DNA of 64,000 bases from Mesorhizobium sp. NBSH29 (GTDB taxonomy: Bacteria; Pseudomonadota; Alphaproteobacteria; Rhizobiales; Rhizobiaceae): contig NZ_CP045492.1 in the NCBI RefSeq assembly GCF_015500055.1, forward strand, positions 3,234,501 to 3,298,500. The letters are read 5' to 3'. Positions 51,601-60,249 of this stretch are shown piece by piece. How positions within the stretch are numbered: position 1 is the stretch's first letter; every line of letters starts with the position of its first letter. The notes under the pieces were generated by a model that searched no databases, was not told where the DNA came from, and saw only the letters and a program-made list of their open reading frames with translations. The translations under genes and the position numbers were made by a program.

Positions 51601-54150
51601 CGCAACGGGACCATTTTCGACCAGTTGGAACGCGCCGAGGCCACCGCATTGGCAACCCGCGATGCATCCCTTGCTGCTCTGGCGGAATCCGCCAGCGTAC
51701 CAAAACAACAACCAGCTATTGCTGGCAGCAAAAGCGGCAGCGCCGTCGCCAAAGTCGATCCAGAAAACCTGTTGTTCTGGAACGGGTTTGGCGGTTTCGA
51801 CCGCGACGGTCGCGACTATGTGGTCAAACTGGGCGAAACGCGTGCCACCCCTCAGCCGTGGATCAACGTCATCGCCAACACGGCGTTTGGCTTTCACACA
51901 TCGGCCGAAGGCGCATCGTTCAGCTGGAGCCGCAACAGCCGTGACTTCCAGCTCACCCCGTGGTCGAACGATCCGGTCACCAACCGGCCGGGTGAAGCCA
52001 TCTATATCCACGACCGCCAGACAGGGGCATCCTTCTCGCCCTTTGCTGCAGTGGCATACGACCCGGCGATCACCTATGAAGCGCGCCACGGACAGGGCTT
52101 TTCCAAATTCAGCGCCAAACGGGGTGATCTGTCGATGGAGTTGACGCAAGTTGTCGACCCGGTCGATCCGATCAAGATCCAGCGACTGGTCTTGCGCAAT
52201 CGGAGTCGCGTGCCGCAGGTGCTGCGCGTTTATGCCTATGCAGAATGGGTGCTGGGAACGAACCGTGCCCGCACCGCACCTTATATCGTCCCCTCACAGG
52301 ACAAGGCGACCGGGGCGCTTCTGGCGCGCAACAGCTACAACGTCGACTACGCCGACCGCGTCGCCTTTCTCGCCAGCGACAAGCCTGCAGACAGCGTCAC
52401 GGCCGACCGGCATGAGTTTGTCGGCGCCAGAGGCAGCGTGCAAATGCCAGAAACCGTGATTGCTGGTGCCGCTCTGTCCAACCGTGTGGATGCAGGCGTC
52501 GACCCCTGTGCAGCACTAGCCCGCGATGTTGACATTCCGGCCGGTGGCGAAGTCACCATGCTGTGGATGTTGGGCGACGCTGCATCGGACGAAGAAGTCT
52601 CGTCCCTTATCGCGACCCATAGCGCGAAGGACTTTGACTCTCGGCTGGTCGAGATCGACCGTGAATGGCGCGGCTTCCTCGATACATTGCAGGTCGAGAC
52701 GCCCGACCCGGCTTTCAACGCCATTGTCAATCACTGGCTGCCCTATCAGAGTCTGACCTGCCGTATCCGCGCGCGCTCAGCCTTCTATCAGGCGAGCGGC
52801 GCGTTTGGCTTTCGTGACCAGTTGCAAGATACGCTATCCTTGCTGCTGCATGAGCCAAAGCTTGCTCATGCGCAGATACTCAATGCCGCCGGTCGGCAGT
52901 TTCCGGAAGGCGACGTTCAGCATTGGTGGCTGCCACGCACCGGTGCCGGTGTGCGCACTCTTATCTCCGACGACGTCGTCTGGCTCGGATACGGAACCGC
53001 GTATTATATCAAGGTCACCGGGGATACCTCGATCCTGGATGAAGACTTGGCGTTCATCGAAGGCGAAGCGTTAAAACCTGGCCAACACGACGCTTTCTAT
53101 ACGCCCAAACAATCCCAAGAGACCGCACCGCTCTACGAACATATGGCGCGCGCGCTTGATCTGGCGATAGTCCGCAGCAGCCCTGACGGGCTGCCACTGA
53201 TCCTCGGAGGCGACTGGAATGACGGCATGAACCGCGTCGGCGGTGAAGGGCGCGGCGAAAGCGTGTGGCTGGGCTGGTTCCTGCTCAAAACGCTGGATGA
53301 TTGTGTACCGCTCGCCGAGAAGCGTGGCGATACCCGCCGTGCAAAGGCTTGGCGCAAACACGCCAAGTCACTGAAGAAAGCGCTCGAAGCGCACGCGTGG
53401 GACGGTGAATGGTATCGTCGTGGGAGTTTCGACGACGGCTCACCTCTCGGCTCGCATCTGTCAGACGAGTGCCAGATTGATTCTCTCGCGCAGTCATGGA
53501 GCGTTCTTTCCGGCCAAGGCGACCCTGCCCGGTCGCAGACCGCCATGAACTCAGCAATGGAACTTCTTGTCGACAGCGAGCAGCAGATCGTGAAGCTGTT
53601 TACCCCCCCCTTCGCCAACACCGAAAAGGAGCCCGGCTATATCAAGAGCTATCCTGCCGGCGTGCGTGAAAATGGCGGGCAATACACCCATGCGGCGACA
53701 TGGTTTGTCATCGCACTCGCCGAAATGGGCAGGGTCGACGATGCATGGCGCTGCTTTGAAATGCTCAACCCGATCAATCATGCCCGAGATGCAAGTGCAG
53801 CCGAAAAATACAGGGTTGAGCCCTATGTCGTAGCTGCAGACATTTATTCAGGTGACGATAAGGGCGGCCGCGGCGGCTGGACCTGGTATACCGGATCTGC
53901 CGGATGGCTCTACCGTGCTGCAACAGAAGGCATCCTGGGCATCCACAAAGAAGGCAACAGCCTGAGGATCACACCGCATATGCCAAGCCATTGGGATAGC
54001 TATACTGTCAAGATCAAACAAAACGGCGCTAAATATAACGTGAAGGTCTCCCGGAAGAATAACAAAACAACCTCAATAGAGGTCAACGGGAAAAAGATCA
54101 GCGGCGACACCTTTAATATTTCATCCCCATCATCAAGCAAGACTGCTTGA
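45613..54150 (+). CDS. ndvB: Cyclic beta-1,2-glucan synthase (NdvB/ChvB)
   Basis: 2845 residues, the usual size for this inner-membrane enzyme. It primes itself, elongates and cyclises beta-1,2-glucan from UDP-glucose. The N-terminal about 400 residues precede membrane helices (about 410-480). The GT84 catalytic domain has YVMTLDADTRTTRDAV near 619 and SRHHRWARGDWQ near 772, the Q/RxxRW-type motif. More helices lie near 800-980. The C-terminal half is GH94-like, which controls chain length, with LILGGDWNDGMNRVG near 2532 containing the catalytic Asp. The last about 45 residues are Lys/Asn/Ser-rich. No strong ribosome binding site precedes ATG 45613. Cyclic glucans matter for hypo-osmotic growth and host interaction. 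Confidence 0.97.
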   Translation: MNLRSDPSKLGKGIHPLPANAELPIRSTFLPDDKLRKLGESLARGELDTFHGLETFDFQTRNRENSAKILEVYRLTNEAQSRGEPITPAAQWLLDNHYLVEETIYQIRRDLPRRFYSELPTINIGGRQVPRALALAWFYVAHADSMVSDDMFAHVVEGYQSVDPLRIGELWALPSLLRFVLIENLRRLALRVNRARELRGSANAVADQVLAAATDDEGEAVLASYASFARDTTFATQLLYRLRDGSQNAGKALVWLESELEKSGSDAEEIIIAEHRTLSNGNVTTGNIIRGLRKINDVDWTEWFEGISRVDALLRENTDFAALDFQSRDHYRTAIEDLARRSKLPEYDVTERALKLATDNDATSNVIETRPADDVGFWLVGPRREELETAIGYRPSFGRRINRSFQHAGWAGIAVPCFLLTSLFLWVTGAALFALNLSPFAVTAMLIAFALPAADATLGLFNTMVLLFLKPTRLVGYEYKAGLSSSERTLVVVPALIGSREDIEENLRNLEVHYLANGKGDVRFALLSDWADSDVEQKPSDLQLLDFARAEVGKLNALYPMDGTPRFHVLHRRRLYNEAEGCWMGWERKRGKLHELNRLLRGDPDTTFLPLDAPLPDNVVYVMTLDADTRTTRDAVTRLVGKLAHPLNHPITDPKSGRVIAGYGILQPRVTASLTTGDDASFFQRAFSANRGLDPYVFAVSDLYQDVFGDGTFTGKGLYHIDAMEAALAGRIAENTVLSHDLLEGSWARSALVTDVEVVEDYPTHYTVDASRHHRWARGDWQLLPFIFKPRSGVPALSRWKMVDNLRRSLTPIAWVLASIAGWGLLPFSAAVQWQALLILSMFIALTFDVVDSLLPSSRETTVRGHLNALFRDIAFGTAQVALKIVLIADNAWSMGDAIVRTLYRMLISRKNLLEWKTASQAGKSRGTGVGSHYATMYGAVVIGVLGPVPSLLNDSSGFFLGLIFSAFWILSPAFAWLVSRSAETEDRLEIADSDRWRLRSIARRTWHYFETFVTAEHNMLPPDNFQETPVPVVAPRTSPTNIGVYLLSVVSARDFGWISLADAISRIDATMATIERMERHRGHLYNWYETTTLKPLLPLYISSVDSGNLAGHLIAVAAACQKWAESPAVHLQGDFDGLLDTLSILEESLDSVPDDRRQLRPLRKRLRDRAGGMRRAVETIKNEPELASIRTINLAVIAAELKKLADTIHSEIGMPRSEELAGWAARLEATCEAHVQDSHSDQPTLAAFRKTLEALRERARKYAFEMNFSFLLREDRKLLSIGYRVTEQQLDESCYDLLASEARLTSLFAIAKGDIQTEHWFRLGRPLVEIGFRGALMSWAGSMFEYLMPPLVMKEPQGGILNQTNHLIIQRQIQYARSRNIPWGISEAAYNGRDREMTYQYTNFGVPGLGLKRGLAQNMVIAPYATVLAAQFMPRQAVDNLQQLRLIGALGRYGYYDAVDFTPQRVPDGDRRAIVYNYMAHHQGMSIVAIANAVFEGRMRDRFHSDPVIEAAELLLQEKAPRDIPVMLIKSEASERTKVEVTEISPDTRIILNPLRALRSTNVMSNGHYSVMVTATGSGYSRWNDLAVTRWHPDPTEDRLGSYLFIRDRETGDWWSATAEPKQAPGETLETIFADDKATFVKTVGTLRSEVECIVIAEGNGEGRRIVISNEGPTDRVIEVTSFAELSIAPEITDSAHPAFSKMFVKTEISKDRRAIFATRRKRDHNDPDIAYGHFVSGGSGFGREVEAETDRRAFIGRGRTIASAAAFDPGAKLGGSDGFVLDPVASIRRKIRVPSRKKVTLTFWTVVGANREEVDDTISRLDHREAFSRQAMLSWTASQVQTRHIGLTLTQAANVQKLARYLLYPDPSVRAQADTIAAGMGSQSTLWPMSISGDYPIFVLRIGDQADLEIVAQALRFQEYMRSRGLLADLVILNEQSSSYVQDLQQAIEFHCENGRLRGRELGPRQHIFAVRRDLMDDTSYRTLIGAAHIVFHTRNGTIFDQLERAEATALATRDASLAALAESASVPKQQPAIAGSKSGSAVAKVDPENLLFWNGFGGFDRDGRDYVVKLGETRATPQPWINVIANTAFGFHTSAEGASFSWSRNSRDFQLTPWSNDPVTNRPGEAIYIHDRQTGASFSPFAAVAYDPAITYEARHGQGFSKFSAKRGDLSMELTQVVDPVDPIKIQRLVLRNRSRVPQVLRVYAYAEWVLGTNRARTAPYIVPSQDKATGALLARNSYNVDYADRVAFLASDKPADSVTADRHEFVGARGSVQMPETVIAGAALSNRVDAGVDPCAALARDVDIPAGGEVTMLWMLGDAASDEEVSSLIATHSAKDFDSRLVEIDREWRGFLDTLQVETPDPAFNAIVNHWLPYQSLTCRIRARSAFYQASGAFGFRDQLQDTLSLLLHEPKLAHAQILNAAGRQFPEGDVQHWWLPRTGAGVRTLISDDVVWLGYGTAYYIKVTGDTSILDEDLAFIEGEALKPGQHDAFYTPKQSQETAPLYEHMARALDLAIVRSSPDGLPLILGGDWNDGMNRVGGEGRGESVWLGWFLLKTLDDCVPLAEKRGDTRRAKAWRKHAKSLKKALEAHAWDGEWYRRGSFDDGSPLGSHLSDECQIDSLAQSWSVLSGQGDPARSQTAMNSAMELLVDSEQQIVKLFTPPFANTEKEPGYIKSYPAGVRENGGQYTHAATWFVIALAEMGRVDDAWRCFEMLNPINHARDASAAEKYRVEPYVVAADIYSGDDKGGRGGWTWYTGSAGWLYRAATEGILGIHKEGNSLRITPHMPSHWDSYTVKIKQNGAKYNVKVSRKNNKTTSIEVNGKKISGDTFNISSPSSSKTA

Positions 54151-54401
54151 CTCTTAGTGCGCCAGCGCCGCTGCGATACCTAATGCGCTGGCCACTCGGG
54201 TGACTTTGTTTCGTCAAAGTCTCGCCATTTTATCTATATTTGTCAGTCCGTTACGCGATCACAACACATTACCGCCACGGTAAAATCTTGTCCAAAAACA
54301 GGGCACATGCGGCTGCCGGTACCATTGTAAATTGCAAAGCCAGTCGATAATTCTGCCCCCTATCGCACTGCACAATTTTGTCGGTCCGCGGGGTAAGTAT
54401 C
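54151..54401. other. 251-base intergenic region between ndvB and ndvA
   Basis: This AT-richer gap is long enough for a separate ndvA promoter. I see no strong terminator hairpin after ndvB and no well-scoring promoter; a short T-rich stretch lies near 54205-54245. Confidence 0.4.
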
Positions 54402-56174
54402 GTGTCATTGATACAAGTCTACATAAAAGCGCTGCGCTATCTTGCTCCCGCAAGAAGGCGAGTCGCGTTCATCTGCTTGGCAAATGTCGTTCTTGCCATG
54501 ATCTCGATCGCCGAGCCCATTTTGTTCGGCAGCATCATCGATTCCATTTCCGAGCGCTCCAACCTTGTGCCAATGTTGGCACTGTGGGCCGGCCTTGGCG
54601 CCTTCAACATCGTCGCCTTCGTGCTGGTCGCACGCGGTGCTGACCGGTTGGCACATGAGCGCCGTGCAGTCGTGCTAACTGAATCTTTTGAACGCGTCAT
54701 CACCATGCCACTGTCTTGGCATCACCAGCGCGGCACTTCCCACGCGCTTCACACCCTGCTGCGCGCGGTCGAAACTATGTTCGGCTTGTGGCTGGAATTT
54801 ATGCGCCAGCATCTGTCGACCGCCGTGGCGCTTGTCCTGCTGATCCCGACTGCGATCTCGCTCGATCTTCGAATGTCAGCGGTGTTGTTGTGCCTTGGCA
54901 TCGCCTATGTAGCGATCGGGCGCGTCGTCATGCGCAAGACCAAGGAAGGCCAATCCGCTGTCGAACGCCACCACCATCAGGTGTTTTCCCACGTCTCCGA
55001 TTCAATCGGGAACGTGTCGGTCTTGCAGAGCTATAACCGTATCCAGCACGAGACGAAGGCGCTGCAAGACTACACCCAACAGCTGATCCGCGCCCAGTAT
55101 CCTGTGCTTGACTGGTGGGCACTGGCATCTGCACTACACCGCCTGTCGTCAACCATATCGATGATGGTGGTATTGATCATCGGTGCCTGGCTGGTGTCGA
55201 AGGGTGAACTCCGGATTGGCCAGATTATTGCCTTCATCGGCTTTGCGACGCTCCTCATCAGCCGCCTCGACCAAATTTCCGCCTTCTTCAACCAGGTGTT
55301 CGAAGCCCGCTCCAAGCTCGCCGATTTCTACGCGTTGGAAGATGCCTATGCGGCGCGTACTGAACCCGACTTACAACCAGACCTGCCGGCAGTAAGCGGA
55401 CGCGTCCGCTTTGAGGACGTTGGCTTTACCTTCCCCAAATGCGGGAATGGCGTGCAGGGAATATCCTTCGAGGTGAATGCCGGCGAAACCATCGCTATTG
55501 TTGGCCCGACCGGTGCCGGCAAGACCACGCTGATCAACCTGCTTCAACGCGTCTACGATCCCGACAGGGGCCGCATCCTGATCGACGGCATTGATACGCG
55601 CAGTGTCAGCCGCAAATCGTTGCGCCAGGCGATTGCCAGCGTGTTCCAGGACGCTGGTCTGTTTAACCGCTCGATTGAGGACAACATTCGCGTTGGCCGG
55701 GAGACAGCGACCTATGACGAGGTGCATGCTGCCGCCAAGGCCGCCGCAGCGCAGGACTTCATCCTGTCCAAAAGCGACGGCTATAACACTGTTGTGGGCG
55801 AGCGCGGCGGCCAACTCTCCGGTGGCGAGCGCCAGCGGATCGCCATTGCCCGCGCTGTTCTTAAGGACGCTCCTATACTCGTGCTTGACGAGGCTACCAG
55901 CGCGCTCGACGTCGAGACAGAGGCCCGCGTCAAGGACGCCATAGACGGGCTGCGCAAAAACCGCACCACGTTCATCATCGCCCACCGCCTCACGACAGTG
56001 CGCGACGCTGACCGGATAATTTTCATGGACAATGGCCGCGTCATCGAGAGCGGCGCATTCCGCGAACTGGCCCTGAGCAACGGCCGCTTTGCAGGCCTTC
56101 TGCGCGCCGGCGGCCTGCTGAACGACGAAGAAGTACGCCGCCTTAGCCATGTGTCTGTCGAGACAGCAGCCTGA
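54402..56174 (+). CDS. ndvA: Beta-1,2-glucan ABC exporter, fused membrane and ATP-binding protein (NdvA/ChvA)
   Basis: 590 residues from GTG 54402, with GGGG eight bases upstream. This start gives MSLIQVYIKALRYLA, which matches the beginning of known NdvA proteins; the frame is open to TTG 54378. Six membrane helices occupy about 20-310, with the NdvA-typical LWLEFMRQHLSTAVAL and VSVLQSYNRI. The ATPase domain follows with Walker A GPTGAGKTT, signature LSGGERQRIAIARA and Walker B PILVLDEATSALD. It exports the cyclic glucan made by NdvB to the periplasm as a homodimer. It lies 251 bases after ndvB on the same strand. Confidence 0.97.
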   Translation: MSLIQVYIKALRYLAPARRRVAFICLANVVLAMISIAEPILFGSIIDSISERSNLVPMLALWAGLGAFNIVAFVLVARGADRLAHERRAVVLTESFERVITMPLSWHHQRGTSHALHTLLRAVETMFGLWLEFMRQHLSTAVALVLLIPTAISLDLRMSAVLLCLGIAYVAIGRVVMRKTKEGQSAVERHHHQVFSHVSDSIGNVSVLQSYNRIQHETKALQDYTQQLIRAQYPVLDWWALASALHRLSSTISMMVVLIIGAWLVSKGELRIGQIIAFIGFATLLISRLDQISAFFNQVFEARSKLADFYALEDAYAARTEPDLQPDLPAVSGRVRFEDVGFTFPKCGNGVQGISFEVNAGETIAIVGPTGAGKTTLINLLQRVYDPDRGRILIDGIDTRSVSRKSLRQAIASVFQDAGLFNRSIEDNIRVGRETATYDEVHAAAKAAAAQDFILSKSDGYNTVVGERGGQLSGGERQRIAIARAVLKDAPILVLDEATSALDVETEARVKDAIDGLRKNRTTFIIAHRLTTVRDADRIIFMDNGRVIESGAFRELALSNGRFAGLLRAGGLLNDEEVRRLSHVSVETAA

Positions 56175-56254
56175 CTTTTTCGCGCTCCGCCCGGGCACGT
56201 TGACCATAGCCGGAAAACAAATTCTTCCGATCTGGCAATAGCCGGGGTTTGGGG

Positions 56255-56284
56255 CTGGACACGCCCGGAGCCTATGGCTATATG
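56255..56284 (+). promoter_or_regulatory. Possible promoter of tRNA-Lys
   Basis: CTGGAC (56255-56260) and TATATG (56279-56284) are spaced 18 bases apart, 25 bases before the tRNA. Both elements are moderate matches to sigma-70-type consensus. Confidence 0.35.
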
Positions 56285-56309
56285 CCCGCATCCGCCTCGC
56301 GCGGACAGT

Positions 56310-56385
<76 letters not shown>

Positions 56386-56729
56386 CAATCTTAAAGGACA
56401 TCGCGGAGAACTCGCTCGAACGGACGCGGACAGTGCGGCGGGATTGACCCGTTGCACGTACGGTTTTTCCGCAATCGCAGCGTTCCCCACGTGTTCTGCA
56501 ACGGTCGTTGTAGGGGCTTTCAATTGTCGGCCAGAGCGGTTTGAACATGCTTGTCTAATTAAGCCAATCAGATGGTCACCCGCGAACCTCGCATCACTGT
56601 GCTCAGATCGACTAAAAACCCTCTGGATAAATGCTTGACATACGGTCACATTGAACGAAGGATTTCTCTCGAGAGGGAGAACATATGTCTGGTCAGCATC
56701 GCGAACGCGACGAAACATGATGGATCTGC
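56386..56729. other. 344-base region between tRNA-Lys and the glycosyltransferase
   Basis: No convincing gene is present. The long minus-strand open frame that overlaps the tRNA ends in WWVRQGSNL-type residues, a familiar artefact of translating tRNA antisense. A perfect -35 TTGACA (56635-56640) lies 90 bases before the glycosyltransferase, but its -10 at 17-base spacing (AAGGAT) is weak. No integrase remnant was recognised. Confidence 0.5.
56635..56663 (+). promoter_or_regulatory. Possible promoter of the glycosyltransferase gene
   Basis: TTGACA at 56635-56640 is a perfect -35. At 17 bases spacing the -10 would be AAGGAT (56658-56663), a poor match. It lies about 70 bases before the GTG start of the downstream gene. 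Confidence 0.3.
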
Positions 56730-58025
56730 GTGCGAATTCTCATCACCAATAATACATTGGGGCTTAGGGCTGGCAGCGAGCTTTATGTTTTTGATATAGC
56801 GCTCGAGCTCAAAAAACGAGGCCACAAGGTGGTTGCGTACAGCAGCACTCTGGGCCTTGTTTCAGACATGCTCCGCAACATTGGCGTTCCAACGATCGAT
56901 GAACTCTCTCAACTGACGGACACTCCAGATGTTATCCATGCCCATCATCACATGGATGCAGCAGCGGCTGGCTTGCACTTCCCTACGGTGCCAGTGGTGC
57001 AAGCCTGCCATGGCTGGGCGCCTTGGCAGGAGCGACCACTCGCATTGGCAAATGTGCGCCAATTTGTGGCCACAAGCGAATTGACGCGAGAATATTTTGT
57101 TACCTCGGGGGTGCCGTCAAACCGTATCTCGATCATCTGCAACTTTGTCGACCCGACACGCTTTAAATATTTCGAGCCCAGACCTACCCCACTACGTCGA
57201 GCGTTGATCATCGGAAATTCTTGGCAGCGTGGAAGTGTCGTTTATCAGCGCATTGAGGAGGCGTGCCGCTCCCAAAATATTTCTTTGGACGCATTCGGGC
57301 TTGGGATGGGAAGCAGTGTTTCGTCCACCGAAGAACTTTATTCCCAATACGGATTGGTATTCGGCCTTGGGCGCTGCGCCATAGAGGGCATGGCAATGGG
57401 ATGCGCTGTCGTTCTCGCTGACCCGAATGGCTTGGCTGGCTGGGTCGATGACGAACAATTTGACCGCTATAAGCTCGGCAATTTTGGCTTTGGCCTTCTT
57501 AATCAGAGAGACGTGACCGTTGACATGCTGTTGAGTGAGATCGCACGCATAAATCGGCCTGATGTTGAACGGGTTACGCAAAGAGTGCGTTCGGAACTTG
57601 ATGTCCGGACTGCGGTAAATCGGTGGATCAGCCTCTATGAATCGGCGATCGAAGAAGGCCCGGCAACCACCTCAGCCGTCATTGCATCGGCTTCAAGATA
57701 CGTTATTGACCTAAAGAAGCACTTCGGGAAATTTGAACACCTTGCGCACGAAACAGAAAATAAGATATCTACAATATCTCAGGCAAAAGACGACCTAATA
57801 TTACAGAAAAAATTACTCGAACATGAAAAAATAATACTAATCGATAAATTTGATCGATTATTCCGTAATTCGTCTATCAGAGCAAAAATAAGGAGAATAA
57901 AAAGGAGATATATCTATAACCTTCTCCTGATGGTACGATCGATTAAGTTACCTGTTGCTTCTGGATATCGCAAGGGTTTAGAAGCGATGATCGAACGACA
58001 GCAGTTAAAAATGTTGAACGATTGA
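56730..58025 (+). CDS. Glycosyltransferase (GT4-like) with C-terminal coiled coil
   Basis: 431 residues from GTG 56730; no in-frame ATG is available nearby. The N-terminal domain resembles GT4 enzymes: RILITNNTLGLRAGSELYVF, then VIHAHHHMDA and the Ser/Thr-rich ATSELTREYF segment. The C-terminal domain has LGRCAIEGMAMGCAVVLADP, the donor-binding Glu region. Residues about 330-375 form a charged helix and the tail (RAKIRRIKRRYIYNLLL) is strongly basic, perhaps a membrane contact. The last 300 bases are clearly AT-rich compared with neighbours. No polysaccharide partner genes are adjacent. Acquisition next to the tRNA-Lys gene is likely, but the acceptor is unknown. Confidence 0.8.
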   Translation: MRILITNNTLGLRAGSELYVFDIALELKKRGHKVVAYSSTLGLVSDMLRNIGVPTIDELSQLTDTPDVIHAHHHMDAAAAGLHFPTVPVVQACHGWAPWQERPLALANVRQFVATSELTREYFVTSGVPSNRISIICNFVDPTRFKYFEPRPTPLRRALIIGNSWQRGSVVYQRIEEACRSQNISLDAFGLGMGSSVSSTEELYSQYGLVFGLGRCAIEGMAMGCAVVLADPNGLAGWVDDEQFDRYKLGNFGFGLLNQRDVTVDMLLSEIARINRPDVERVTQRVRSELDVRTAVNRWISLYESAIEEGPATTSAVIASASRYVIDLKKHFGKFEHLAHETENKISTISQAKDDLILQKKLLEHEKIILIDKFDRLFRNSSIRAKIRRIKRRYIYNLLLMVRSIKLPVASGYRKGLEAMIERQQLKMLND

Positions 58026-58526
58026 ATTCTATACTACGGACGTCCTCGTTGTAAGCTGGGGATCTTTTTCCCGTTTGTCTGCTCAGTCTCGTCGCGCGCT
58101 GTTGCGCTGCAGCCGAAGATGGTTGCGCCGCGAATATCCAACCGAACAGCGCAAAAACAGAATAAACAATATGACCTGCGAGTCCCGAAGCGCTATTGCA
58201 TTCGCGGGGATTTGCTTGGGCTGATAGTCGCAGCACTATCGCATTTCAGCGCAGCAGCATGCCGCTTTGCGGCAGGGGCTTGGATTTACTCGCCTGCACT
58301 CTGCCGGCCAACGCCCGTTCCGGCACCATGCATGCCGGCATCCGTATCGTGGATTGGAGCCACATTCGCTGCCTGGCATCAAAACGCTCGCCAGCGTACT
58401 CTCGAAACGGGTTTCCCACGATGACCCGCGGCGCAGCAGAAGCCATTCGCAAGAACGCCTCCCAAGACCGGGCTGACGAGGATCGTCATCGACGGTTTTA
58501 TACGCTTTGCCTACCTGCTTTAAGGA
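58026..58526. other. 501-base region without recognised gene
   Basis: Short open frames on both strands (largest about 120 codons) show no family features and no ribosome binding site that stands out. A repeat of the tRNA-Lys 3' end, as expected at an island border, was looked for and not found. The region may hold decayed sequence. Confidence 0.5.
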
Positions 58527-59420
58527 TCAGGCAAAAAGAACACCCGCTGCAACCCTAACCGCCCCGCCACCAATCCGTGCCGCCTTGATGTTGCCAGCCG
58601 CGATATCGAGTTCAAGTCTGATCCATGACGGGCGTCCCATCTCGACGCCCTGTTCGATAGAAAGCTGCACCGTTCCCTCGGCCAGTTGGTCATAAGTGTT
58701 GATCGCGCCGGTCAAAGCCGCGACCGCAGAGCCGGTTGCCGGATCTTCCTCAATCCCGTCAAAACCAGCGAACATGCGCGCGTGAAAGTCCGCGCCGTTG
58801 ACGCTTTCACGGCAATAGACATAAGGCGCTGCGATCATCCCGTTGAAGTGAGGGGCAAGTTTGGGCCACGCATGGACATCCATCCGCGCCCTGCCTGCGA
58901 CCTCCAAGCCGCGCACCGGAACGGTCATGTAAGGAACACCAGCCGACCAGACGCCGAGGCGATGGTTGTCAAAGCCTATGTCGCCCACAGAGAGCCCGAG
59001 CGCGTCTGCAATTCTTTCCAGCATCGGGTCAAAAAATACACGCTCCGCCAGACGCGGGAGGGTGAAGATCGCCGATGAGCCGGCATCCCCCTGCGAAACG
59101 GTGCAGTAAACTGGCCCTATATTTTCCTCCAGCACGAAGGTCTCGGTCCCGTCACGTGCGGCAAGCGCAATCGCTGTTCCCACCGTCGGATGTCCGGCAA
59201 ACGGCAGTTCCAGCGCCGGCGTGAAAATACGGATTCGCGCGCGGTGCGACGGCTCTTCCGGCGGTAGCACGAACACGGTTTCAGACAGATTGAACTCGCG
59301 CGCAATGCTCTGCATGGCCGTTGTGTCGAGGCCTTGGGCATCAAGCACGATAGCCAGTGGATTGCCGGCGAGCACCGTTTCGGTGAAGACATCATAGACG
59401 AGGTAGTTTCGGCCGGTCAT
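58527..59420 (-). CDS. PhzF-family isomerase
   Basis: 297 residues. The N-terminal YLVYDVFTETVLAGNPLAIV and the catalytic segment FNLSETVFVLPP, with the Glu that acts as general acid/base (near residue 47), are diagnostic. LPFAGHPTVGTAIAL follows as the signature of the diaminopimelate-epimerase-like fold. EEDPATGSAVAALTGAI in the second half is the mirror motif. Despite the name, most such proteins are not phenazine enzymes and the substrate here is unknown. It is followed upstream by the NUDIX and EEP genes on the same strand. Confidence 0.9.
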   Translation of the reverse strand: MTGRNYLVYDVFTETVLAGNPLAIVLDAQGLDTTAMQSIAREFNLSETVFVLPPEEPSHRARIRIFTPALELPFAGHPTVGTAIALAARDGTETFVLEENIGPVYCTVSQGDAGSSAIFTLPRLAERVFFDPMLERIADALGLSVGDIGFDNHRLGVWSAGVPYMTVPVRGLEVAGRARMDVHAWPKLAPHFNGMIAAPYVYCRESVNGADFHARMFAGFDGIEEDPATGSAVAALTGAINTYDQLAEGTVQLSIEQGVEMGRPSWIRLELDIAAGNIKAARIGGGAVRVAAGVLFA

Positions 59421-59511
59421 TCTACGCTCCCGCTAAAAAGCGACAAGCTCCACGGTCTGTCTAATCTGCGCAATCGTCCACACGCGTGGATCGACAAGTG
59501 CAGAAGCGACG

Positions 59512-60237
59512 TCAGGGAAAGGGCGGCGACTCCAGGAAGTGCCAATCGATGATAGCGCTCATATGCGCCTTCAATCCCTGAGGAAGATCGTCCGGACGGC
59601 GGATGATCACCGGCTCCTCGATCTCCGGTTCCGGATCGCCGGCCACAAACGCTCTGACCCGCGCGGCAACCGTCTCGGCATCTTCAGCCAGATAGTAACG
59701 GCGAAACAGCACGGTGCCGATGTTGTCGGAAAAGGCATGGTCAAGTCGGTCACGCCGAAGCCCGTTAATATTGATCCCGGTTTCCTCGCGCACCTCACGC
59801 GCCATGTTGTGGTGCAGGTCCACCTGCCCATCATGAAAATCGCCGGGTTCAAACGAGCCGGCGGCGAAATACACTTGTCCGGGATTGGAGGTAGTCTTTG
59901 CCATGCGAATTGCCACGAGCGCATTGTCCCGCGTCACCAGCGCAGCGTGCGCGTATGCATGGCCGGTGCCAACATGGTCGCTCTTCCGGCGCCAGTAAAG
60001 AAAAGTGGCGAAGCGGATGGCATGGCAACACCCGGTAAGGCTCCGTCCGCTCCGGCCGAGACCGGCCAGAAGTACCACCTGACCGTCAAAAATCGTCGGA
60101 TTGGCTGCCTTTTCGTGCAGCCAGTTCTGGTCGATCTCGGCCCCATGCGCTGTCTCAAATGGGTGAGGTCCCGGGTCAAGCCTCACGTCGACAGTTTCGA
60201 CCGGAAAGACCACTTTCTTTGGAAGATCAAACGCCAC
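59512..60237 (-). CDS. NUDIX-family hydrolase
   Basis: 241 residues. The NUDIX box is present as GSFEPGDFHDGQVDL followed by MAREVREETGI (about 135-160), with the metal-binding Glu pair in REETG. The spacing before the REVREETG is slightly longer than canonical. The N-terminal about 90 residues have no recognised domain. It lies 12 bases downstream of the EEP-family gene and the two are probably co-transcribed. Substrate unknown. Confidence 0.82.
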   Translation of the reverse strand: MAFDLPKKVVFPVETVDVRLDPGPHPFETAHGAEIDQNWLHEKAANPTIFDGQVVLLAGLGRSGRSLTGCCHAIRFATFLYWRRKSDHVGTGHAYAHAALVTRDNALVAIRMAKTTSNPGQVYFAAGSFEPGDFHDGQVDLHHNMAREVREETGININGLRRDRLDHAFSDNIGTVLFRRYYLAEDAETVAARVRAFVAGDPEPEIEEPVIIRRPDDLPQGLKAHMSAIIDWHFLESPPFP

Positions 60238-60249
60238 CGGTCAGAAACC